The translations under genes were made by a program, and so were the position numbers. From contig NZ_CAOJCM010000001.1 of NCBI RefSeq assembly GCF_948329825.1, forward strand, positions 682,001-746,000: a DNA stretch of 64,000 nt. The letters are read 5' to 3'. Under the pieces are notes generated by a model. That model was given only the letters and a program-made list of their open reading frames with translations, was not told where the DNA came from and ran no database searches. Positions 28,974 to 36,403 of this stretch are shown here, piece by piece; the first letter of the stretch is position 1; each line of letters begins with the position of its first letter. Origin of the DNA: Paenibacillus sp. JJ-100 (GTDB taxonomy: Bacteria; Bacillota; Bacilli; Paenibacillales; Paenibacillaceae).

Positions 28974-28996
28974 TTGTCCTCATATGATGGGGACAA
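28974..28996 (+). promoter_or_regulatory. Compact hairpin just before ylxY
   Basis: TTGTCCTCAT (28974-28983) pairs over 10 bp (one G-T) with ATGGGGACAA (28987-28996), with a 3-nt loop. It ends 6 nt before the ylxY SD (29003-29009). There is no T tract. It could be an operator or a translation-control stem. Confidence 0.4.
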
Positions 28997-29017
28997 AGAT
29001 GGCAGGAGGATGGTGCT

Positions 29018-30013
29018 GTGAGAAACCAATCCAAAAAACTGGCGTTTGTTCTTGCGGGTGTGGCATCGGTCATGCTAATTGGACAAGTCGACAGTGTACG
29101 TACATACATTACGGAGATCCGTGATGGCCCCGGTACCCAAAATGCGTTTGATATGTTTAAAGAAGCAACTGGGGAAGAATCATTGTTATCTGCGATAAAA
29201 GATAAGGCAGTCGAAACTCGAATTGCTCCTGTGAATGCGAGAGTTGACCGGGTGTGGAAAGCGATTCCCGGTTATAATGGTCTAGAGATCGACGTGGAAG
29301 AAACCTACCGGAGAGCACTTGGTGGCACACTAAACACCAAAATTTCGTATGTATATCGCCAGATTGAGCCCGAAATTCAATTAAAAGATTTAGGAGCTCA
29401 TCCCGTTTACCGAGGAAACGAAAGTAAACCGATGGTGTCCTTTATGATCAATGTGGCATGGGGGAATGAATTTATTGTTCCGATGTTGGACACGCTTGAT
29501 GCTGAAAAAGTGAAAGCTACTTTTTTTCTGGATGGAAGCTGGCTGAGCAAAAATGCGGATCTTGCCAAAGAAATTCAGAAGCGTGGTCATGAGCTATCCA
29601 ATCATGCTTACTCACATCCAAATATGAGTCGTTTGAGTGCCGAACGGGCAAGGTTGGAAATTAGCAAAACGGAAGACCTTCTACAGCAAACACTTGGGGT
29701 GAAAAATCATTGGTTTGCACCACCTTCAGGTGATTTCAATCAAAAAACAGTAGATATTGCGGCATCCATGGGACTACAAACTGTTCTATGGACGGTGGAT
29801 ACAGTGGACTGGCGGAAACCAAGTCCGGAATCTGTCATCGCCAAAATCGCAAGCAAAACCGAAGCAGGTTCATTAATTCTAATGCATCCTACAGCCTCTT
29901 CGGCAGGGGCGTTGAAAGGTATGATTGATTCGATTCGTGCCAAGGGACTTGAGCTTGGGACAGTGAGTGATACGTTGTCTTCGGAACGGGTAAAGATGGC
30001 TTCGGTTGAGTGA
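29018..30013 (+). CDS. ylxY: YlxY-type polysaccharide deacetylase-like protein
   Basis: 331 residues. N-terminal signal/anchor helix (about 8-24), then a NodB domain (about 135-320). The metal-binding His pair is kept in HELSNHAYSHPNM (about 190-202), but the usual catalytic-Asp motif TFDDG is replaced by MINVAWGNE (about 142-150), so classical deacetylase activity is doubtful. The same change is, to my knowledge, typical of the YlxY spore-related family. GTG start with SD AGGAGG (29003-29008). The pnp-ylxY-mlpA order matches B. subtilis. Substrate unknown. Confidence 0.88.
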   Translation: MRNQSKKLAFVLAGVASVMLIGQVDSVRTYITEIRDGPGTQNAFDMFKEATGEESLLSAIKDKAVETRIAPVNARVDRVWKAIPGYNGLEIDVEETYRRALGGTLNTKISYVYRQIEPEIQLKDLGAHPVYRGNESKPMVSFMINVAWGNEFIVPMLDTLDAEKVKATFFLDGSWLSKNADLAKEIQKRGHELSNHAYSHPNMSRLSAERARLEISKTEDLLQQTLGVKNHWFAPPSGDFNQKTVDIAASMGLQTVLWTVDTVDWRKPSPESVIAKIASKTEAGSLILMHPTASSAGALKGMIDSIRAKGLELGTVSDTLSSERVKMASVE

Positions 30014-30124
30014 ACGCCTTTTTTTTGTTAATATCAAAAAGTTGGGACCAAATGTCGATTTCGAATCTTGTATTGTAGAGATCATTGAAATCAAGGCAAT
30101 TATAGAGATGTAGGAGGGCCAACC

Positions 30125-31405
30125 GTGAAAAAAATTCAGCTGGGCAATGGCCTCAGAGTCGTGATGGAGCAAATTCCTACCTGTCGTTCCGTGTCTTTTG
30201 GAATATGGGTCAAAACAGGTTCACGCAATGAGCAGGCCGAAAATAATGGGGTTTCCCATTTTATTGAACATATGCTTTTTAAGGGCACGGATCGTTTCGA
30301 TGCCAAAGCCATTGCGGAGCAGTTTGACGCCATCGGCGGTAACGTGAACGCATTTACATCAAAGGAATATACCTGTTATTATGCAAAAGTGTTGGATGAG
30401 CATTTGCCGATTGCGGTTGATGTGTTGTCCGATATGTTTTTCCGCTCTAAAATGGATGAGGATGAATTGGTCAAAGAAAAAAACGTGATTTTGGAAGAAA
30501 TCTCAATGTATGAAGATACGCCTGATGATATGGTTCATGATCTGATGGCTTTGGCGGCATATGGCGAGCATCCACTTGCATATCCAATTCTGGGTACAGA
30601 AGAACGCCTTAAAGCGATGGATTCCAGCCATTTACGTGCATATATGAAGGAGCATTACACCATCGAGAACACAGTTATCAGCATTGCGGGCAACATTGAT
30701 GACAGTGTGATTGATCTGATGGAGAAACACTTTGGGGCGTTTGATGTCAAAGGGGTAACGGAGGAAGTGACAATGCCGGCGTTCCATGGCGGACAACTCT
30801 TCCATAAAAAGAAAACGGAGCAGAATCACATCTGTATCTCATTCCCAGGCTGCAAAATTGGAGATCCACTGCAATTTGCTATGGTTGTGTTGAACAATGC
30901 GATTGGTGGTGGCATGAGCTCCAGACTGTTCCAGGAAATTCGTGAAAAGCGTGGACTCGCCTATTCCGTGTACTCCTATCACAGTTCTCATGCTGACAGC
31001 GGTCTGTTCACGATTTATGCGGGTACGGCTCCGAAACAGACCAAAGAAGTGCTGGATTTGACGAAGGAAGTGCTGAGTGACCTGGCTGTTAATGGTCTAT
31101 CCGAGGATGAACTGCGTAAAGGCAAGGAGCAGCTGAAAGGAAGTCTGATTCTGAGTCTGGAGAGTACTGGTAGCCGCATGAATCGTCTTGGGAAAAATGA
31201 ATTGATGCTGGGCAGACACCATACGCTCGACGAAATGATCGCCAAAATTGAGCAAGTTACGATGAATGATATTGACGCTGTACTTGATCTGATGTTCGCG
31301 GAACCGTTTGCTCTCGCTATGGTAGGAGCATCAGACAAGTCGATTGCAGGACTGAGAAGGGATGATTTAGTTGCATTACGTTCAAATAAAGAAATTACCA
31401 GGTAA
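30125..31405 (+). CDS. mlpA: M16B zinc peptidase MlpA/YmxG (processing-peptidase-like)
   Basis: 426 residues. The inverted zinc motif HFIEH is at residues 45-49, and the downstream glutamate is in [12 protein letters not shown]; the C-terminal M16 domain with the Arg/Tyr motif region [13 protein letters not shown] is complete. Cytoplasmic processing peptidase of the pitrilysin superfamily; in B. subtilis the gene follows ylxY and has been linked to control of extracellular protease production. GTG start with SD GGAGGGCC. Its last 35 nt overlap the start of dut. Confidence 0.93.
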   Translation: MKKIQLGNGLRVVMEQIPTCRSVSFGIWVKTGSRNEQAENNGVSHFIEHMLFKGTDRFDAKAIAEQFDAIGGNVNAFTSKEYTCYYAKVLDEHLPIAVDVLSDMFFRSKMDEDELVKEKNVILEEISMYEDTPDDMVHDLMALAAYGEHPLAYPILGTEERLKAMDSSHLRAYMKEHYTIENTVISIAGNIDDSVIDLMEKHFGAFDVKGVTEEVTMPAFHGGQLFHKKKTEQNHICISFPGCKIGDPLQFAMVVLNNAIGGGMSSRLFQEIREKRGLAYSVYSYHSSHADSGLFTIYAGTAPKQTKEVLDLTKEVLSDLAVNGLSEDELRKGKEQLKGSLILSLESTGSRMNRLGKNELMLGRHHTLDEMIAKIEQVTMNDIDAVLDLMFAEPFALAMVGASDKSIAGLRRDDLVALRSNKEITR

Positions 31406-31814
31406 TGAGGATATCAAGTTGCCTCAAAAAATGTCTGAATTGGCTGCAGGCTTTGATGTTGTTGCTGCACTGGAAGAAGAGGTTGTGCTACAGCCGGGAC
31501 AGCGTACTTTGATCCCGACTGGACTTGCGATGGCGATGCCAGCCGGACTGGAAGCACAAATTCGTCCGCGCAGTGGACTAGCCTTCAAACATGGAATTAC
31601 TTGTCTAAACTCACCAGGCACGATTGATGCCGATTATCGCGGTGAGGTCAAGGTGTTACTCATTAACTTGGGTCAAGAGCCGTTTACAATTGTGCGCGGG
31701 GAACGCATTGCTCAAATTGTATTCCAGACAGTACCAGCGATTGAACTGACAGAAGTGGCTGAACTCTCGGAGACCGTGCGCGGCGAGGGTGGATTTGGCC
31801 ACACAGGCAAGTAA
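31371..31814 (+). CDS. dut: dUTP diphosphatase (trimeric dUTPase)
   Basis: 147 residues. Hydrolyses dUTP to dUMP, preventing uracil in DNA and supplying thymidylate synthesis. All five motifs are visible: [38 protein letters not shown] and the C-terminal [10 protein letters not shown]. The start is probably TTG 31371 ([10 protein letters not shown]) with AAGGGATGA upstream, giving a 35-nt overlap with mlpA. A chromosomal dUTPase at this locus is unlike B. subtilis, whose copies are prophage-borne. Confidence 0.93.
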   Translation: MHYVQIKKLPGNEDIKLPQKMSELAAGFDVVAALEEEVVLQPGQRTLIPTGLAMAMPAGLEAQIRPRSGLAFKHGITCLNSPGTIDADYRGEVKVLLINLGQEPFTIVRGERIAQIVFQTVPAIELTEVAELSETVRGEGGFGHTGK

Positions 31815-31868
31815 CGCAAGGCATATCTATACTCTAATCCAATATATAGTTGTTTACTTATACAAACA

Positions 31869-31894
31869 GTCGTCCTTCGTAGGACGGCTTTTTT
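31869..31894 (+). terminator. Terminator after dut
   Basis: GTCGTCC (31869-31875), loop TTCGT, AGGACGGC (31881-31888) and a six-T run. Confidence 0.88.
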
Positions 31895-31927
31895 GCGTTA
31901 AATATAGATTTGGTTCAATTTTTTTTC

Positions 31928-31955
31928 ACCCACTTGTGGGCAGTTGCATACGATA
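31928..31955 (+). promoter_or_regulatory. Sigma-K-like promoter of dpaAB
   Basis: AC (31928-31929), 17-nt spacer, CATACGATA (31947-31955) fits the sigma-K consensus AC-N17-CATANNNTA exactly. Sigma-K drives dipicolinate synthase genes in the mother cell of B. subtilis, so context and motif agree. Confidence 0.75.
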
Positions 31956-31988
31956 AGGCATACATGTGGTGAAAGGAGTGACGTCCCG

Positions 31989-32888
31989 ATGCTGACTGGA
32001 GTCCGGATTGTCGTTCTAGGCGGAGATGCAAGGCAAATAGAAGTCATTCAAAAGTGCGCCGAGCTGGATGCAGCGGTTAGTGTGGTAGGCTTCGATCAAC
32101 TGGAACGCTTGATTCCAGGCATCGAACACCGCGAACTTGAAGATGATGTGCTTGCTTCTGCTGATGTGCTGGTATTGCCAGTAGTGAGTTGTGATGATCA
32201 AGGGAAGATAAGCTCTTCGTTTAGCAGCAACTCCATCTATTTAAAAAAAGAACATATGGCAGCCTTGCCGGAGCATTGTACCGTTTTTACAGGCATGGCA
32301 AAACCATTTTTGCGTGAACTCTGTCAGGAAAACGGCCTTCGACTTGTGGAAGTGCTCGATCGTGATGACATCGCGCTATACAACTCCATTCCGACAGCGG
32401 AGGGAGCCATTGCCATCGCAATTAAGGAGACGGATTTCACAATACATGGGTCGGAGTGCATCGTGCTCGGCATCGGTCGAACAGGGTTTACTTTAGCCAA
32501 AACACTGCAAGGGCTCGGAGCCAATGTACGAGTGGGTGTTCGGCGAAATGAAGATGTTGCTCGCGCAGCAATCATGGGCTGGAAGCCTTTCATGACAACG
32601 GATTTAGCCACTCAAACCGGGGATGTTGACTTGATTTTTAATACGATACCGACTATGATAATCACAGCACAAATCCTGTCCAGAACGCCTCAAAAAGCAG
32701 TCATTATTGATCTCGCATCTGCCCCTGGCGGCTGTGATTTCAGATATGCCGACAAACGCGGCATCAAGGCACTGCTTGCACCAGGCCTCCCCGGTATTGT
32801 TGCTCCCAAAACGGCTGGCGGCATTATTGCCGACGCGCTTATCCGTTTGCTATTGGAAGAACAGAACGCACGGGAGGTTAAATCATGA
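31989..32888 (+). CDS. dpaA: Dipicolinate synthase subunit A (SpoVFA)
   Basis: 299 residues, matching the B. subtilis subunit. With subunit B it converts 4-hydroxy-tetrahydrodipicolinate to dipicolinic acid, which loads the spore core with calcium. N-terminal domain (VRIVVLGGDARQIEVI) and a Rossmann NAD(P)-binding domain with VLGIGRTGFTLAKTL near residue 160; C-terminal APGLPGIVAPKTAG. The ATG at 31989 has SD AAAGGAG (31972-31978). A sigma-K-like promoter precedes it, so expression should be mother-cell specific. It overlaps dpaB by 4 nt. Confidence 0.95.
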   Translation: MLTGVRIVVLGGDARQIEVIQKCAELDAAVSVVGFDQLERLIPGIEHRELEDDVLASADVLVLPVVSCDDQGKISSSFSSNSIYLKKEHMAALPEHCTVFTGMAKPFLRELCQENGLRLVEVLDRDDIALYNSIPTAEGAIAIAIKETDFTIHGSECIVLGIGRTGFTLAKTLQGLGANVRVGVRRNEDVARAAIMGWKPFMTTDLATQTGDVDLIFNTIPTMIITAQILSRTPQKAVIIDLASAPGGCDFRYADKRGIKALLAPGLPGIVAPKTAGGIIADALIRLLLEEQNAREVKS

Positions 32889-33481
32889 ACTGGCAGGGTA
32901 AAACGGTAGGTTACGCAATTACGGGGTCTCATTGCACGTTTGAAGAGGTTATGCCTGTCATTAGTCGTTTTGTAGCCGAAGGAGCGAACGTTGTTCCGAT
33001 TATTTCGAACTCGGTACTGACGACGGATACACGCTTCGGCACAGCGCAGAATTGGCAAAAACAATTGAAGGATATAACGGGCAATGATATTATCTCTACA
33101 ATTGTTGACGCGGAGCCTTTAGGCCCCTCTAAGTTGCTTGATGTGATGGTCATTGCTCCATGCACGGGAAATACGACGAGCAAGCTGGCTAATGCAATGA
33201 CAGACAGCCCGGTACTTATGGCTGCGAAAGCACAGATGCGTAATCAGCGTCCGCTTGTGCTCGCTATATCGACGAATGATGGTCTTGGTCTGAACGCAGC
33301 GAATATTGCTAAACTGTTAGTGGCCAAATATTTGTATTTTGTACCATTTGGTCAAGATGATCCAATCAAAAAACCAAACTCGTTAGTTGCCAAAATGGAG
33401 CTGATTCCGGAAGCTTGCTGGAGTGCACTTGAAGGTAAGCAACTGCAACCAATGATTGTGGAGCGTGCTTCACAAGCTTAA
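32885..33481 (+). CDS. dpaB: Dipicolinate synthase subunit B (SpoVFB)
   Basis: 198 residues, flavoprotein-like (HFCD/PPC-DC superfamily) subunit. Motifs: GYAITGSHCTFEEVMPVI, VIAPCTGNTTSKLANAM and LVLAISTNDGLGLNAANI. ATGA overlap with dpaA and SD GGGAGG indicate tight coupling. In B. subtilis asd follows directly; here a non-coding stretch of 298 nt comes next and then dapG. Confidence 0.95.
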   Translation: MNWQGKTVGYAITGSHCTFEEVMPVISRFVAEGANVVPIISNSVLTTDTRFGTAQNWQKQLKDITGNDIISTIVDAEPLGPSKLLDVMVIAPCTGNTTSKLANAMTDSPVLMAAKAQMRNQRPLVLAISTNDGLGLNAANIAKLLVAKYLYFVPFGQDDPIKKPNSLVAKMELIPEACWSALEGKQLQPMIVERASQA

Positions 33482-33779
33482 GGATCACCGACAGGCAATA
33501 ACGGCTATACGCTAGGAGAATTGATGAAGGGTTCGAGAGACAAAGAAAATCATGGGGGACGATAGTTGCTTATGCAGCTACCTCTAACCACGTTCCTGTT
33601 CATAAAGGCATTCCTGCTTGCCGACGATAATCTGACAGCAAGCAGGGAATGTATTTGAAATACATTCATACATGCCGTATACATTGCTGAGATTACGCAT
33701 CGGAACGCGCCCAAGGGTGATCCATTTGTTGATTTGACCCGTGTCCCATCTTCTTGCGTACACAAATGGAGGAATAAAG
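33482..33779 (+). other. Structured non-coding stretch between dpaB and dapG
   Basis: No supported ORF on either strand. It contains the hairpin CATTCCTGCTTGC (33609-33621)/GCAAGCAGGGAATG (33638-33651, one bulged base), an adjoining TGTATT-TGA-AATACA, and a stem CCATTTGT (33722-33729)/ACAAATGG (33762-33769) whose right arm overlaps the dapG SD TGGAGGA (33767-33773). B. subtilis has asd here. I saw no lysine-riboswitch core and no clear sigma-A promoter. Confidence 0.5.
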
Positions 33780-34997
33780 ATGCGTATTATGGTACAAAAA
33801 TTCGGTGGCACCTCTCTCTCTACCGTTCAGGCAAGAGAGCATGTGCTCCGGCATGTGAAACGTGAGCTTGAAGCAGGTTTTAACCTGGTAATTGTTGTAT
33901 CAGCTATGGGTCGTCGTGGCGAACCCTATGCAACAGATACGCTCTTAGACTGGGCTTCACAGAACGGTAACGCACTGTCAGCACGCGAAAAGGATTTACT
34001 GCTGTGCTGTGGTGAAATTATATCTGCAACAACATTAAGTAGTTTATTAGAAAATGAGGGCATTCCAACTTCAGTATTGACCGGTGCACAAGCGGGATTT
34101 GTGACGGATGACAATTTCGGGAATGCCCGAATATTGGATGTCCGTCCTGTTCGCGTGCTTGAACAGCTTCAATTGGGTCGTGTGGCCATTGTAACTGGAT
34201 TTCAAGGACAGACGGAGAAGGGGGATTTCACCACACTGGGACGTGGAGGCAGTGATACATCCGCTACAGCTCTGGGAGCTGCACTCCAAGCCGAGATAGT
34301 GGATATCTACACGGACGTGAATGGAATTCTTACTGCTGATCCCCGGATTGTGGAGGATGCTCGTCCACTGACCGTAGTTAGTTATGCGGAGATATGCAAT
34401 ATGGCCCACCATGGTGCCAAAGTCATTCACCCGCGAGCGGTTGAGATTGCCATGCAGTCCCAAATACCGGTACGGGTAAGATCTACATTTGCGGATACCG
34501 AGGGAACGCTGGTCACACATCCCGAAGGATTTAAGGATGTACAGACAGGCATTATCGACCGTTATGTTACAGGTATTGCTTATGTAAGTAACGTTACGCA
34601 AATTACAGTAGATGTTCCTGGCGGTACGGATCACCTACAACTGAAAGTATTTAAATCGATGGCTGAGAATGCAATCAGCGTTGATTTTATTAATGTTACC
34701 CCTTCGGGAGTCGTCTATACGGTGTTTGATAGTGATTCCGAGAAAGCGATACGTGTATTACAGGAGATTGGTCTTAAGCCTCAAAGCTTGTCTGGCTGTG
34801 CCAAAGTATCCGTTATAGGCGGGGGAATTAACGGAGTACCCGGAATTATGGCTCGTATCGTAGAGTCATTGACACTTGCAGACATTCAGATTCTGCAATC
34901 CGCGGATTCCAATACAACGATCTGGGTGCTTGTCAAAAAAGAAGATATGGTTCAGGCCCTGAGGGCACTACACGCCTCATTTGAACTTCACTTGTAA
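33780..34997 (+). CDS. dapG: Aspartate kinase I (diaminopimelate-sensitive type)
   Basis: 405 residues. Phosphorylates aspartate at the head of the lysine/DAP/dipicolinate pathway. N-terminal kinase: VQKFGGTSLSTVQ, TGAQAGFVTDDNF, RGGSDTSATALGAAL, YTDVNGILTADPR; C-terminal two ACT domains (VTQITVDVP..., CAKVSVIGGGINGVPG). It is collinear with B. subtilis DapG, the meso-DAP-inhibited isozyme used for cell-wall and spore precursors. The ATG at 33780 lies 6 nt after TGGAGGA; the frame is open upstream to 33741 without SD. A stem may mask the SD. Confidence 0.95.
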   Translation: MRIMVQKFGGTSLSTVQAREHVLRHVKRELEAGFNLVIVVSAMGRRGEPYATDTLLDWASQNGNALSAREKDLLLCCGEIISATTLSSLLENEGIPTSVLTGAQAGFVTDDNFGNARILDVRPVRVLEQLQLGRVAIVTGFQGQTEKGDFTTLGRGGSDTSATALGAALQAEIVDIYTDVNGILTADPRIVEDARPLTVVSYAEICNMAHHGAKVIHPRAVEIAMQSQIPVRVRSTFADTEGTLVTHPEGFKDVQTGIIDRYVTGIAYVSNVTQITVDVPGGTDHLQLKVFKSMAENAISVDFINVTPSGVVYTVFDSDSEKAIRVLQEIGLKPQSLSGCAKVSVIGGGINGVPGIMARIVESLTLADIQILQSADSNTTIWVLVKKEDMVQALRALHASFELHL

Positions 34998-35044
34998 AGA
35001 CCGAACTTAGAGGAGTCAGGCCTGTTTTGAGGGAGGAAATCAAA

Positions 35045-35923
35045 TTGGACTTTGGAAGATTGATTACAGCAATGGTCACTCCGTTCAATGCACAAGGAGA
35101 GATTCATTGGGAGGAAACGGCGCGTCTCATCGATTATCTGATCGTTGATCAAAAGTCGGATACTCTCGTGGTTTCTGGGACAACAGGAGAGTCTCCAACA
35201 CTAACTGATACGGAGAAAGTTCAATTATTCGAATTTACAGTGAAACATGCGGCCGGACGGTGCAAGATTATTGCGGGAACAGGCAGCAACAACACGGCGC
35301 ATTCGATTCATATGACACAAGAAGCTGAACGTGTTGGAGTAGACGGGGTATTATTAGTCGTTCCATACTATAACAAGCCAAGTCAGGAAGGCATGTACAG
35401 ACACTTTGAAAAGATTGCTGCTGCTACTGCTCTGCCAGTGATGCTTTACAATGTGCCCGGGCGTACTGTTGCAAACCTATCTGCCGAAACGACCTTGCGT
35501 CTGGCACAAATTCCGAATATCGTGGCGACAAAGGAATGTGCTTCTATGGAGCAGGTGACATTGATTGCAACGAGTGCTCCAGATCATTTTAGAGTGTATT
35601 CGGGAGATGATGCAGCGGGTCTACCCGCAATCGCTGTTGGAGCTCACGGTATTGTTAGCGTGGCGAGTCATGTAGTCGGAGCAGAGATGAAGAGAATGAT
35701 CGAAGCCTTTTACGGTGGTGATCCTCTTGAAGCGACACGAATACATCAGAAGTTATTTCCACTCTTTAAGGGTCTGTTTGAATGTCCACAGCCTTTGCCA
35801 AATCCGGTAGCAGTTAAGTATGCTTTGACGTTACAAGGACTGAACGTAGGTTCAGTGCGATTGCCTCTAATTCCGCCAACGGCAGAGGAACAAGATTATA
35901 TTAAAAATTTACTTCAACTGTAA
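35045..35923 (+). CDS. dapA: 4-hydroxy-tetrahydrodipicolinate synthase
   Basis: 292 residues. Condenses pyruvate with aspartate semialdehyde; the product is used for DAP/lysine and for dipicolinate. Class I aldolase motifs: VVSGTTGESPTLTDTEK, PYYNKPSQEGMYRHF, LYNVPGRTV, and the Schiff-base lysine in VATKECAS. I choose TTG 35045 (MDFGRLITAMVTPFN), 8 nt after SD GGGAGG (35031-35036); the in-frame TTG at 35027 precedes the SD. It lies 47 nt after dapG and the group ends in a strong terminator. Confidence 0.95.
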   Translation: MDFGRLITAMVTPFNAQGEIHWEETARLIDYLIVDQKSDTLVVSGTTGESPTLTDTEKVQLFEFTVKHAAGRCKIIAGTGSNNTAHSIHMTQEAERVGVDGVLLVVPYYNKPSQEGMYRHFEKIAAATALPVMLYNVPGRTVANLSAETTLRLAQIPNIVATKECASMEQVTLIATSAPDHFRVYSGDDAAGLPAIAVGAHGIVSVASHVVGAEMKRMIEAFYGGDPLEATRIHQKLFPLFKGLFECPQPLPNPVAVKYALTLQGLNVGSVRLPLIPPTAEEQDYIKNLLQL

Positions 35924-35982
35924 ATATCAGGTTGATTTCCGTGATGCTTTATTCAATGTAAGCATAAACGCTTTGTTTAACG

Positions 35983-36025
35983 AAAGAACCGCACCTCTGA
36001 GAATGAGGCTGCGGTTCTTTTTTTT
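35983..36025 (+). terminator. Strong terminator after dapA
   Basis: AAAGAACCGCA (35983-35993) pairs with TGCGGTTCTTT (36010-36020), inner CCTC/GAGG, and an eight-T tract. Confidence 0.92.
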
Positions 36026-36089
36026 ATAGAGTATCGTAAGGTTTCTTTTTTATTAGGAAGGGGAAACTACAGGTTAACGAGAGAGTGAC

Positions 36090-36119
36090 TTGTTTTTTCT
36101 GTTTTTAATCATGTATAAT
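36090..36119 (+). promoter_or_regulatory. Promoter of the RNase J gene
   Basis: Perfect TATAAT (36114-36119), preceded by TTGTTT (36090-36095) with 18-nt spacing. It would create an unusually long leader of about 275 nt. Confidence 0.65.
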
Positions 36120-36125
36120 GATGTC

Positions 36126-36403
36126 AAGTGACTGGGTGCGGTATTTTTTTGAAATTGAAAGCGACATCGTTTTGCTGATGTGGCTTTGCGGTGAAAAAGG
36201 AAGGAACGGCTAAGAGGGACAATTCAGATCCAACCTGTTGGTGAAGAGGAATAACTTCGAAGAACTTCTTCCAAATATCGTGAATAAAGGTGTTCTTTTG
36301 CATTTAATCCCAATTTTCAGGGAGTAATGCGTGAACTACTTTTCTTAACTTACAATAAATAATAAGGTACGACGTCCAACTACCATAGGAGGTTCAGATT
36401 CAT
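36126..36403 (+). promoter_or_regulatory. Long 5' leader of the RNase J gene
   Basis: About 275 nt with no supported ORF. Small stems are visible (GACATC/GATGT at 36163-36181; CCAAC-CT-GTTGG near 36231-36242) but no known riboswitch core. RNase J and RNase E genes in other bacteria have long leaders used for feedback by their own product, so autoregulation is a reasonable guess. Confidence 0.4.

Noticed and set aside
33482..33779. Lysine riboswitch or asd remnant before dapG
   Set aside because: I looked for the L-box core and for Asd signature residues in all frames and recognised neither.
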